Positions 1 to 5,020 of a stretch of 6,186 bases of DNA are shown one piece after another. The stretch comes from Alphaproteobacteria bacterium (GTDB lineage Bacteria; Pseudomonadota; Alphaproteobacteria; Puniceispirillales; UBA1172), in NCBI GenBank assembly GCA_021296375.1, contig JAGWAQ010000103.1:1-6186 (forward strand), written 5' to 3'. Positions within the stretch are counted from its first letter, which is position 1. Each line of letters begins with the position of its first letter. The position numbers and the translations under genes are program-made. Under the pieces are notes generated by a model that saw only the letters and a list, made by a program, of their open reading frames with translations, was not told the DNA's origin and made no database searches.

Positions 1-408
1 GCCCGCAACCTGAGCGCCTCGGGCACCGCCTTGATCCACACCATCGGGCGGCCCGACCCGCCACGCAACGTCAGCCGGTTCATCACCAAATATATTTTCC
101 CCGGCGGCTATATCCCCAGCCTGTCGCAAATCGCCACTGCTGTTGAACGCACGGGGCTGCTGATCACTGATGTCGAGTGCCTGTACCAGCATTACGCCGA
201 AACCCTGAAGCACTGGCGGCTCAATTTCCTCGCCAACCGCGATAAGGTGATCGAGATGTATGATGACCATTTTGCCCGCATCTGGGAATGTTACCTTGCG
301 GGGTGCGAAGCGGCGTTTCGCGCCAAGCACCTGATGGTGTTTCAGGTTCAGCTGAAATCGCCCGACGCGGAGGTTAAGTTGACGCGGGATTATCTTTACC
401 AGGATTAA
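1..408 (+). CDS. cfa: Cyclopropane-fatty-acyl-phospholipid synthase family methyltransferase, C-terminal part (5' end outside window)
   Basis: The reading frame is open from base 1 to the TAA at 406-408, giving the last 135 residues of a protein that normally has about 380-420. The family transfers a methyl group from S-adenosylmethionine across the double bond of unsaturated acyl chains in membrane phospholipids. Family blocks in order are LIHTIG (residues 11-16), KYIFPGGYIPS (30-40), HYAETLKHW (64-72), an aromatic RIWECYLAGCEAAFR stretch (93-107) and LMVFQVQL (111-118). By alignment from memory with E. coli Cfa, the Tyr of HYAETL matches the Tyr at the bicarbonate site. The SAM-binding Rossmann core lies upstream, so catalytic completeness cannot be judged. 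The gene converges on the EamA transporter with 37 nt between them. A related SAM methyltransferase of the same superfamily that makes a different lipid modification is possible. The family call is firm; the symbol is less so. Confidence 0.9.
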   Translation, partial: ARNLSASGTALIHTIGRPDPPRNVSRFITKYIFPGGYIPSLSQIATAVERTGLLITDVECLYQHYAETLKHWRLNFLANRDKVIEMYDDHFARIWECYLAGCEAAFRAKHLMVFQVQLKSPDAEVKLTRDYLYQD

Positions 409-410
409 CA

Positions 411-448
411 GCCCCGGAATTATACCCAGTAATTATGCCCCGGAATCA
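411..448. repeat. Direct repeat GCCCCGGAAT, two copies, between convergent gene ends
   Basis: GCCCCGGAAT occurs exactly at 411-420 and 437-446, 26 bp apart start to start. AATTAT is also repeated (418-423 and 431-436), and AATTA (418-422) is inverted as TAATT (430-434). The right copy runs into the transporter stop codon (TGA on the - strand, 446-448). The motif differs by about one base from the 14-bp tandem unit at 2056-2112. No thymine run follows on either strand, so it is not a canonical terminator. Confidence 0.6.
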
Positions 449-1390
449 CATCCCGGCGCGTTCCCGCACCAGAATATAATAATTGGCCGCCAGAATAACC
501 CCTGTCCCCACCAAGAGCGAGGCGCTCAGCACCTCATCAAAAAACACCACCCCGGTGATCAACCCGAGGGGAATGGCGGTGTAATGCACCGGCGCCAGCA
601 CCGAGGCCGGGGCGAACGTATGGCTCACCGCCATGAACAATTGCTGAAGCGACGCCAGCACCCCGATGCTGATCAGCATCAACCAGAGGGAAAGCGGCGC
701 GTCAAAAGACGGGAAGTTCAGGCCCGAGGCGGTGATCACCCCCGCCATCAGGAGCATCCCTGCCATATTGTACCAAAGGGCGGTGGAGACCGGCGCTTCG
801 CCCCGCCCCAGCATCCGCAGAAACACAAACATCAACGCCGCAAAGAACGGCGCCAGAAGACCAAACACCACCCCCCAGCTCAACCCGCCGGTCAAGCTGC
901 TTGGCCCCAGCACAACCACTACCCCGAGAAAGCCGAAGACGACCGCCCCGATGCGGCGAGGGCCGACCTTTTCCCCGATGATCAGCGCCGCCAGCACGGT
1001 GATGAAAATCGGCATGGTCTGGGAAAGGGCGGTGGCAAGGCTCAGGTCAATCAGCGTCAGGGCAACAAACCATGTCCCGAGGCCGAGGACACCGCTGATG
1101 ATGCGCAGCACCAGCACCTTGCGGTTGTTGATATGCAGCAGCTTGCGGCCCCGCACCCCGGCGCCATAAGCAAACAGCAGCGGCAGGCAGAAAAAATACC
1201 GGAAGAACAGAATGACAAAAACCGAAAGATCCGGCTCAAGCCATTTGACGAAAATCGCGATCACAAACGACAGGGCGATTTCCAGAAACAACGCCCCGGC
1301 ACCAAGGAAAACATCTCGTCCCGTGACGGTATCGCCATGATCATAAGAGCGCTGGCCCTCACCAGAAGGGGGAGGTGAGGCGGTGGTCAT
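446..1390 (-). CDS. EamA/DMT superfamily inner-membrane transporter
   Basis: A 314-residue, strongly hydrophobic protein with about ten predicted membrane segments (roughly 27-47, 58-76, 95-113, 118-138, 146-162, 172-191, 204-222, 233-252, 262-282, 286-306). This is the standard two-repeat EamA/drug-metabolite transporter layout. The first repeat ends with the typical GEKVGPRRIG (139-148), and the second has the matching FFDEVLSASLLVG near 283-295. Members export or import amino acids, metabolites or S-adenosylmethionine; nothing here fixes the substrate. The ATG overlaps the tdk stop as ATGA (1387-1390), suggesting translational coupling, since no clear Shine-Dalgarno precedes it. Residues 2-22 are polar, rich in Pro/Ser/Gly and overlap an inverted repeat in the DNA, so the conserved protein probably begins near residue 25. 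Long open frames on the opposite strand are shadows of this gene. Confidence 0.92.
   Translation of the reverse strand: MTTASPPPSGEGQRSYDHGDTVTGRDVFLGAGALFLEIALSFVIAIFVKWLEPDLSVFVILFFRYFFCLPLLFAYGAGVRGRKLLHINNRKVLVLRIISGVLGLGTWFVALTLIDLSLATALSQTMPIFITVLAALIIGEKVGPRRIGAVVFGFLGVVVVLGPSSLTGGLSWGVVFGLLAPFFAALMFVFLRMLGRGEAPVSTALWYNMAGMLLMAGVITASGLNFPSFDAPLSLWLMLISIGVLASLQQLFMAVSHTFAPASVLAPVHYTAIPLGLITGVVFFDEVLSASLLVGTGVILAANYYILVRERAGM
1357..1380. repeat. Inverted repeat CCTCACC-N10-GGTGAGG inside the 5' end of the transporter gene
   Basis: The perfect 7-bp arms lie at 1357-1363 and 1374-1380 with a 10-base G/A-rich loop. They cover about codons 4-11 of the transporter, encoding a SPPPSGEG-type peptide. 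Such peptides are typical of translated short dispersed palindromic repeats in proteobacterial genomes. In mRNA the hairpin would sit just inside the start codon. That it belongs to a dispersed family is inference, as only one copy is in the window. Confidence 0.5.
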
Positions 1391-1989
1391 GGGGCGCTGC
1401 TGGCATCATCGCCCAATTGGCGCGCGAGCCAGTGCTTTCGGCAGAGCGAGAGGTATTTGTCATTGCCGCCAATTTCCACCTGATCACCTTCCTCGATAGG
1501 ATTGCCGTCAGCGTCCAGCCGCACCACCATCGTGGCTTTCTTGCCGCACCAGCAGATCGTGCGGATTTCCCGCAGGTCATCAGCCAGCGCAAGCAAGGCG
1601 GCACTGCCGGGGAACAGCTCCCCCTGAAAATCTGTACGCAACCCGTAACACATCACCGGAATGCCGAGGTGGTCCGCCACCGACGACAATTGCCAGACCT
1701 GATCTTTGGTCAGAAACTGCGCTTCATCCACCAGCACGCAATTCAGCGGCGTTTGGGCATGGCGTTCCGCCACCATCGCCTTCAGGTCGTCGCCTTCTGC
1801 GAATTTTTCAGCGTCAGCGGAAATGCCAATGCGCGAGGCCACCACCCCTGTGCGGCCAGCGCGATCATCGAGGCGGGCGGTCAGCAGCATTGTCGCCATC
1901 CCGCGCTCGATATAGTTGTGCGAGGCTTGCAGGAGGATCGTCGACTTGCCGGCGTTCATGGCAGAGTAATTGAAATAAAGCTTTGCCAT
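1387..1989 (-). CDS. tdk: Thymidine kinase (type II, TK1-like)
   Basis: The product phosphorylates thymidine (and deoxyuridine) with ATP to dTMP, a cytosolic pyrimidine-salvage step. With the ATG at 1989 it is 200 residues, the usual bacterial length. Seen in sequence (numbered from this ATG): P-loop SAMNAGKS (9-16), VLVDEAQFL (85-93) with the Walker B Asp and catalytic Glu89, YGLRTDF (115-121) in the thymidine-binding region, and structural zinc ligands CWC (146, 148) with CRKH (183, 186). The flexible lasso with GGNDKY (174-179) lies between the zinc pairs. An in-frame GTG directly upstream (1990-1992) could add one Met. The ATG is preferred because AAAAGG (2001-1996) is spaced 6 nt from it and the family begins MAKLYF. 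The stop overlaps the transporter start. A hairpin precedes the ribosome binding site. No motif is missing, so an active enzyme is expected. Confidence 0.97.
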   Translation of the reverse strand: MAKLYFNYSAMNAGKSTILLQASHNYIERGMATMLLTARLDDRAGRTGVVASRIGISADAEKFAEGDDLKAMVAERHAQTPLNCVLVDEAQFLTKDQVWQLSSVADHLGIPVMCYGLRTDFQGELFPGSAALLALADDLREIRTICWCGKKATMVVRLDADGNPIEEGDQVEIGGNDKYLSLCRKHWLARQLGDDASSAP

Positions 1990-1995
1990 CACACA

Positions 1996-2001
1996 CCTTT
2001 T
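1996..2001 (-). promoter_or_regulatory. tdk ribosome binding site
   Basis: AAAAGG on the - strand, 6 nt from the ATG at 1989 but only 3 nt from the adjacent GTG at 1992. The spacing favours the ATG as the tdk start. Confidence 0.6.
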
Positions 2002-2004
2002 GAC

Positions 2005-2024
2005 AGGACGTTGCTGAACGTCCT
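2005..2024 (-). promoter_or_regulatory. Perfect 8-bp hairpin with tetraloop in the tdk leader
   Basis: AGGACGTT (2005-2012), a 4-base loop (2013-2016) and AACGTCCT (2017-2024) form a perfect stem. On the - strand it ends 3 nt before the AAAAGG ribosome binding site of tdk. It lacks a following T-run in the tdk direction, so a simple intrinsic terminator is unlikely. A leader structure affecting tdk translation, a transcript-stabilising stem or a protein-binding palindrome are all possible. The structure is seen; the role is inference. Confidence 0.5.
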
Positions 2025-2038
2025 TTGATCACCTCAAA

Positions 2039-2064
2039 TCAAGGGGGCTTGAGCAGGCGCCCCC
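2039..2064 (-). terminator. Candidate terminator downstream of the aldehyde dehydrogenase gene
   Basis: GGGGGC (2043-2048) and GCCCCC (2059-2064) form a six-bp all-GC stem with a 10-nt loop. On the - strand it is followed by TTGATTTG, a weak U-rich tail. An alternative smaller stem, TCAAG/CTTGA (2039-2043 with 2048-2052), overlaps it. The position between aldehyde dehydrogenase and tdk fits a partial terminator, but the tail is not a clean U-run. Confidence 0.35.
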
Positions 2065-2118
2065 GAATTAGGCGCCCCGAATTAAGCCCCCCGAATTAGG
2101 CCCCCCGAATTAGGCCCC
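2056..2118. repeat. Four-copy 14-15-bp tandem repeat starting at the aldehyde dehydrogenase stop codon
   Basis: Units on the + strand are 2056-2070 (GGCGCCCCCGAATTA), 2071-2084 (GGCGCCCCGAATTA), 2085-2098 (AGCCCCCCGAATTA) and 2099-2112 (GGCCCCCCGAATTA), followed by a partial GGCCCC at 2113-2118. On the - strand each unit starts with TAATTC, and the first TAA is the real stop of the aldehyde dehydrogenase gene. The 14-nt period shifts the frame from copy to copy. The two GGCGCC ends are self-complementary, so the array can also fold. Slippage at a gene end is the simplest origin; a regulatory or 3'-end role is not excluded. Confidence 0.85.
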
Positions 2119-3528
2119 AAGAACGGCTTTCACCTCAAGATAATCCTCAAGGCCCCATTCGGCTTTTTCACGGCCATTGCCCGATTGCTTGTAGCCGCCA
2201 AACGGCGCATCGGCACCGCCGCCACCATAATTGAGGTGGATCTGGCCAGCGCGCAACCGGCGGGCGATGGAAACCATGTCGTCTTTATCGGCACCGGAGA
2301 CATAAGCCGCCAGGCCATAGACCGTGTCATTGGCGATCTCAACCGCGTTATCAACATCATCATAAGCGATGATCGACAGCACCGGGCCAAAGATCTCTTC
2401 CTGGGCGATGGTCATGTCGTTGGTGACATGGCCAAAGACGGTTGGCTTGACGTAATAGCCGCGGTTCATGTCATCAGGCTTGCCGGTGCCGCCACAGACC
2501 AGCGTCGCGCCTTCTTCGATGCCTTTTTCGATCAGCGCCTGAACCTTGTTGAACTGCAAATCCGAAACAAGTGGGCCGACGACGGTGCCTTCGGCTTTCG
2601 GGTCACCGACGGTGTTTTCAGCCGCCGCTTGCCTGGCGATCTCAAGCGCTTCGTCATGACGGCTGGCGGGCACCAGCATCCGTGTTGGCGCGTTGCAGGA
2701 CTGGCCGGTGTTGTTCATGCAGCCATGAACGCCATTGGCAACAGATTCCGCAAACGCCGCGTCATCCAGCACGATATTGGCAGACTTGCCCCCCAGTTCC
2801 TGGCTGACCCGCTTGACGGTTTCTGCCGAAGCTTTGGCCACCGCCACGCCGCCACGGGTCGAGCCGGTGAAGGACATCATGTCGATATCTTTATGGCTGC
2901 TCATCGCTTCACCAACAACCGGGCCATAGCCATTCACAAGGTTGAAGACCCCCGCAGGAACCCCCGCTTCGTGCATAATCTCGGCGATCACCATGGCGGA
3001 AAGCGGGGCGATTTCAGATGGCTTCAAAATGGCCGTGCAGCCCGCCGCCAGGCAAGGCGCAAGTTTCGCGGCAATCTGGTTGACCGGCCAGTTCCAGGGG
3101 GTGATCAACCCGCAGACGCCAATCGGCTCATGACGGATCAGGAATTGCCCGTGGGTGAACTCAAATTCATGATTGGACAGTGACCGGATCGCCGCCTTCA
3201 AATGGCCCATGCCAACCATCGCCTGAGCGCCACGCGCAAGCTCCGTCGGCGCGCCCATTTCCATCTGGATGGCGTCGGCAACATCATCAAACCGCTTTTT
3301 GTAGGTTTCGCGGATGGTCGTCAGCAATTCCACGCGTTCCTGAACGGAGGTCGCTGAATACGACGGGAAGGCCGCTTTCGCCGCCGCCACGGCCTTGTCG
3401 ACATCGGCGCTGGTGCCGACAGAAATGGTCGCCACCGCTTCTTCTGTCGCGGGGTTGATGACGTCCAGGGTTTCCGGTGTTACAGGGTCGACCCACTGGC
3501 CGTTGATGTAGAATTGCGTCAGGGACAT
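2110..3528 (-). CDS. NAD(P)-dependent aldehyde dehydrogenase family protein
   Basis: The 472-residue product belongs to the aldehyde dehydrogenase superfamily, soluble enzymes that oxidise aldehydes to carboxylic acids with NAD(P)+. Visible motifs: TPWNWP (143-148) with the oxyanion-hole Asn146, cofactor-binding LKPSE (168-172), SFTGSTRGG (219-227) of the Rossmann region, QELGGKSANIV (243-253) with general-base Glu244, GQSC (275-278) with nucleophile Cys278, and EEIFGPV (377-383). The C-terminal GGYKQSGNGRE (444-454) is also typical. All key residues are present and length is normal. The ATG at 3528 is chosen because AGAGGA stands 7 nt upstream and the protein then starts with the usual FYINGQWV; an in-frame start at 3603 would add 25 non-homologous residues. 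The substrate cannot be read from sequence. The upstream CMD-family gene, 96 nt away in the same direction, suggests a shared transcript and perhaps a catabolic or detoxifying step. The stop codon lies in a tandem repeat. Confidence 0.95.
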   Translation of the reverse strand: MSLTQFYINGQWVDPVTPETLDVINPATEEAVATISVGTSADVDKAVAAAKAAFPSYSATSVQERVELLTTIRETYKKRFDDVADAIQMEMGAPTELARGAQAMVGMGHLKAAIRSLSNHEFEFTHGQFLIRHEPIGVCGLITPWNWPVNQIAAKLAPCLAAGCTAILKPSEIAPLSAMVIAEIMHEAGVPAGVFNLVNGYGPVVGEAMSSHKDIDMMSFTGSTRGGVAVAKASAETVKRVSQELGGKSANIVLDDAAFAESVANGVHGCMNNTGQSCNAPTRMLVPASRHDEALEIARQAAAENTVGDPKAEGTVVGPLVSDLQFNKVQALIEKGIEEGATLVCGGTGKPDDMNRGYYVKPTVFGHVTNDMTIAQEEIFGPVLSIIAYDDVDNAVEIANDTVYGLAAYVSGADKDDMVSIARRLRAGQIHLNYGGGGADAPFGGYKQSGNGREKAEWGLEDYLEVKAVLGA

Positions 3529-3534
3529 GGAACA

Positions 3535-3540
3535 TCCTCT
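3535..3540 (-). promoter_or_regulatory. Aldehyde dehydrogenase ribosome binding site
   Basis: AGAGGA on the - strand, with 7 nt between its GG and the ATG at 3528. It decides the start against the longer in-frame candidate at 3603. Confidence 0.65.
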
Positions 3541-3571
3541 AAGTGATGGGTTGAACCGTGAGGCCGCGAGC

Positions 3572-3589
3572 AAGATAACGCGGTATCTT
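3572..3589. promoter_or_regulatory. Inverted repeat AAGATA-N6-TATCTT in the aldehyde dehydrogenase leader
   Basis: The perfect 6-bp arms (3572-3577 and 3584-3589) are centred about 52 nt upstream of the aldehyde dehydrogenase start and lie beside a CCCCGGGG palindrome (3590-3597). The arm sequence GTATCTT recurs at 4048-4054 ahead of the CMD-family gene, which hints at a common regulator half-site. It could equally be an RNA hairpin or chance; no promoter hexamers stand out here. Confidence 0.3.
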
Positions 3590-3624
3590 CCCCGGGGCTT
3601 CACGTCTGATTTCGTCCTAAATGT

Positions 3625-4005
3625 TTAGTCCAGCATGCCTTTTTCGTCCAGCACTTTACGAGCCGCGCGGAAACATTCCAGCGACTGCGGCACACCACAA
3701 TAAATGCCGATAACATGGATGATGGCGCGGATTTCTTCCACCGTCACGCCGTTGCTGATGGCGCCGCGGCAATGCAGCTCCCATTCGTGCATTTTGCCGA
3801 GCGCGCCGATCATGGCGAGGTTCATCATCGAGCGGGTTTTGGCGTCAATCGCGTCATCGCCCCAGCCAAAGCCCCAGCACCAGGCGGTCATGGCTTCCTG
3901 GAACGGGCGGGTGAAGTCATCAGCGTTATCGAGGGTGTTTTGAACATACTCGGCACCAAGGGTGGCTTTGCGCTGCTCAAGGCCGATTTCAAATTTATTG
4001 TCCAT
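3625..4005 (-). CDS. Carboxymuconolactone decarboxylase (CMD/AhpD-like) family protein
   Basis: The 126-residue all-helical product matches the PcaC-like branch of the CMD family. That branch includes 4-carboxymuconolactone decarboxylase of the protocatechuate pathway and many proteins of unknown reaction. Family blocks are IGLEQRKATLGAEYV (7-21), WGFGWGDDAIDAKTRSMMNLA (44-64), EWELHCRGAISNGVTVEEIR (74-93) and IYCGVPQSLECFRAARKVL (101-119). The AhpD CxxC redox pair is absent, so peroxidase reductase activity is not supported. No other protocatechuate genes are nearby, so a pcaC assignment is not made. The ATG at 4005 is chosen because GGAG (4012-4015) lies 6 nt upstream; an ATG at 4017 with a more distant AAGGA would add four residues. 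It leads a probable two-gene unit with the aldehyde dehydrogenase and starts divergently from the small gene at 4137. Confidence 0.9.
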   Translation of the reverse strand: MDNKFEIGLEQRKATLGAEYVQNTLDNADDFTRPFQEAMTAWCWGFGWGDDAIDAKTRSMMNLAMIGALGKMHEWELHCRGAISNGVTVEEIRAIIHVIGIYCGVPQSLECFRAARKVLDEKGMLD

Positions 4006-4011
4006 AGGGAT

Positions 4012-4015
4012 CTCC
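4012..4015 (-). promoter_or_regulatory. CMD-family gene ribosome binding site
   Basis: GGAG on the - strand, 6 nt before the ATG at 4005, and overlapping the alternative ATG at 4017. It favours the shorter protein, though AAGGA at 4027-4031 could serve the longer one. Confidence 0.5.
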
Positions 4016-4017
4016 AT

Positions 4018-4136
4018 CTATCAATATCCTTACTTCAGAACTAGCCCGTATCTTTAGCCTTGGCAAACCAAAAGCTGGTCAGGCCGCGGGGTTTAGATTA
4101 GGATAAACTTATATTCAACAAACAGACCGCCTTGTC
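4018..4136. promoter_or_regulatory. Divergent intergenic region with a weak + promoter candidate
   Basis: This 119-bp, relatively AT-rich spacer separates two divergent genes and must hold both promoters. Facing right, TGGTCA (4076-4081) and TAGGAT (4099-4104) are 17 bp apart, each matching four of six sigma-70 consensus bases. Facing left, only weak candidates such as TTGCCA near 4065 are seen. GTATCTT (4048-4054) repeats the arm of the inverted repeat in the aldehyde dehydrogenase leader. An imperfect hairpin lies around 4057-4077. All promoter calls here are tentative. Confidence 0.3.
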
Positions 4137-4436
4137 ATGATCGCGCGACTTTACATTCGGAAGTTCAAATCCCCCGACAATGTCGAACGCATGGTGGGCA
4201 CGGTCGACACCCATGTCATGAGCCGCATCAGCGCGGTCACCGCCTCGCTCCTGGTTTATGTGCCGAAAGACGCCCCGAACCATATGGTCGAGCTGTGGGA
4301 ATACCCTGATGAGGATTCCATGCAATGGGTGCGGCAATCCTTGCAAGGCGCGACGGTGATCCCCGACGCCATGTTGCCGGAAAATGACATCCACAATCTT
4401 GATCTTGTGATGGCGCATAACGCCGACTGGGACTGA
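4137..4436 (+). CDS. Small uncharacterised protein, possibly ferredoxin-like alpha/beta-barrel fold
   Basis: I do not recognise this 99-residue protein with confidence. It has no signal peptide or membrane segment. The pattern of a start strand (MIARLYIRKF), helix (NVERMVGTV), strand (ASLLVYVPK), strand (MVELWEYPDEDS), then helix (MQWVRQSLQ) resembles dimeric alpha/beta-barrel proteins such as antibiotic biosynthesis monooxygenase-like domains; this is inference from the pattern only. It is acidic at the C-terminus (ends HNADWD). The + strand is preferred over the overlapping - frame because its composition is protein-like and codon third positions are GC-rich like neighbouring genes. No Shine-Dalgarno is visible before the ATG, so the start is less certain; a Met at residue 19 is an alternative. 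It starts divergently from the CMD-family gene and converges on the TerB-like gene with 13 nt between. Confidence 0.7.
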   Translation: MIARLYIRKFKSPDNVERMVGTVDTHVMSRISAVTASLLVYVPKDAPNHMVELWEYPDEDSMQWVRQSLQGATVIPDAMLPENDIHNLDLVMAHNADWD

Positions 4437-4449
4437 TTTTTTGGCGTGA

Positions 4450-4902
4450 TCAGCCGCCGTTAAGGGCCGCCAGCGCATCTTTCCTGCAGCGCCCTGAATC
4501 CGCATCATCGACATAGATCAAGCCGGCGATACGGCGCATCATGGCGGCCTCGAGATGGTCAACATGGTCATCCGCCAGCACCACCTGCCAGAGCTTTTCC
4601 ATCAGGTAGAGTTTCTCGTCATGGGAATAATCGCTGTTCACCCGGCGGGTCCAGCCATAAAGATCACCGGCATTGACGGCTGATGTTTCGGCTTCCGCCA
4701 GCAACGCCGTGGTGTCCGCCTCGTCAAGCCCGAACTCTTCCTCGACAATGCGGCGAACCATGGCGGCTTCGACATCATCCGCCTTGCCATCGACATAAAC
4801 CGCACGGAACAACAGCGCCGCCGCCACAAGGCGCAATTCCTCATCACGGTCTTTTGGGGCGGCCTCGGGGCCGGCCATCAGCTTTTTCACCAGATCAATC
4901 AT
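4450..4902 (-). CDS. TerB-like (tellurite-resistance TerB/DjlA-type) family protein
   Basis: The 150-residue acidic helical protein matches the TerB-like fold, seen in tellurite-resistance TerB and in the N-terminal part of DjlA-type co-chaperones. These domains bind metal ions through conserved acidic residues and are linked to stress and envelope functions. The cytosolic role here is unknown. Two related acidic segments are seen: YVDGKADDVEAAMVRRI (36-52) and LADDHVDHLEAAMMRRIAG (109-127), each with the D-x-x-x-D/x-x-E layout. The C-terminal GLIYVDDADS (127-136) fits the family's LLYVSD-type ending. No J domain or other ter genes are present, so a tellurite operon is not implied. The start at 4902 is chosen for AGGAG (4910-4914) 7 nt upstream and the family's MIDxVK opening; ATG at 4905 is possible. 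A longer frame from 4932 would begin inside the predicted -10 box. Confidence 0.87.
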   Translation of the reverse strand: MIDLVKKLMAGPEAAPKDRDEELRLVAAALLFRAVYVDGKADDVEAAMVRRIVEEEFGLDEADTTALLAEAETSAVNAGDLYGWTRRVNSDYSHDEKLYLMEKLWQVVLADDHVDHLEAAMMRRIAGLIYVDDADSGRCRKDALAALNGG

Positions 4903-4909
4903 CATGCCA

Positions 4910-4914
4910 CTCCT
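4910..4914 (-). promoter_or_regulatory. TerB-like gene ribosome binding site
   Basis: AGGAG on the - strand, 7 nt from the ATG at 4902 and 4 nt from the ATG at 4905. It supports the 4902 start and rules against 4932. Confidence 0.65.
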
Positions 4915-4927
4915 GTTATCGCGCTTC

Positions 4928-4956
4928 ACCATAGGTCACGGCGGCGACCAATTCAA
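4928..4956 (-). promoter_or_regulatory. Sigma-70-type promoter for the TerB-like gene
   Basis: On the - strand, TTGAAT (4956-4951) and TATGGT (4933-4928) are separated by exactly 17 bp, and each matches four of six consensus bases. Transcription would start near 4921, giving a leader of about 20 nt that contains the AGGAG ribosome binding site. Spacing and position all agree, but it is a visual match only. Confidence 0.5.
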
Positions 4957-4985
4957 CCGCCAGCATGCCCTTTCCGAGCGCGGGG

Positions 4986-5014
4986 TTTATGATGCCGCCA
5001 TCCGGTGCTAGGCT
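4986..5014 (+). promoter_or_regulatory. Extended -10 promoter for the oxidoreductase gene
   Basis: TGCTAGGCT (5006-5014) has an extended TG followed by a -10 hexamer TAGGCT that keeps the key T, A and final T. A poor -35 match, TTTATG (4986-4991), lies 17 bp upstream. A start site about 7 nt after the -10 falls on the ATG at 5021, so the message may be leaderless. Confidence 0.4.
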
Positions 5015-5020
5015 ATGGGG

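Noticed and set aside
584..1378. Long + strand open frame (264 codons) opposite the transporter gene
   Set aside because: Its product is His/Arg/Gln-rich with no recognisable domain, while the - strand gives a clear ten-segment membrane protein with EamA motifs. It is a GC-rich antisense shadow.
1375..2028. + strand open frame opposite tdk
   Set aside because: It mirrors a complete thymidine kinase and runs across its leader; no domain is recognisable.
2185..3183. Long + strand open frame (332 codons) opposite the aldehyde dehydrogenase gene
   Set aside because: The - strand carries every catalytic motif of aldehyde dehydrogenase; the antisense product has no family features.
3590..3628. 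CCCCGGGG palindrome and CTAAA/TTTAG pair after the CMD-family gene, considered as a terminator
   Set aside because: No U-run follows either element on the - strand, and the two genes look co-transcribed.
4057..4077. Imperfect hairpin in the divergent spacer, considered as a riboswitch or attenuator
   Set aside because: Only a 4-bp core plus a 3-bp outer stem with an internal loop; too weak to support a structured RNA.
4433..4453. CTGAT/ATCAG inverted repeat with a T6 run (4437-4442) between the convergent small gene and TerB-like gene
   Set aside because: The T-run lies inside the loop rather than after the stem, and the stem is only 5 bp, so it does not form a proper intrinsic terminator on either strand.
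4098..4514. - strand open frame overlapping the small gene at 4137-4436
   Set aside because: It overlaps the 3' end of the TerB-like gene in another frame, is rich in His/Arg/Gly without a domain pattern, and has a poorer protein composition than the + frame. The call is not absolute because the + protein is itself unrecognised.
4450..4902. Tellurite-resistance operon
   Set aside because: Only one TerB-like protein is present; no terA, terC, terD, terZ or related genes flank it.
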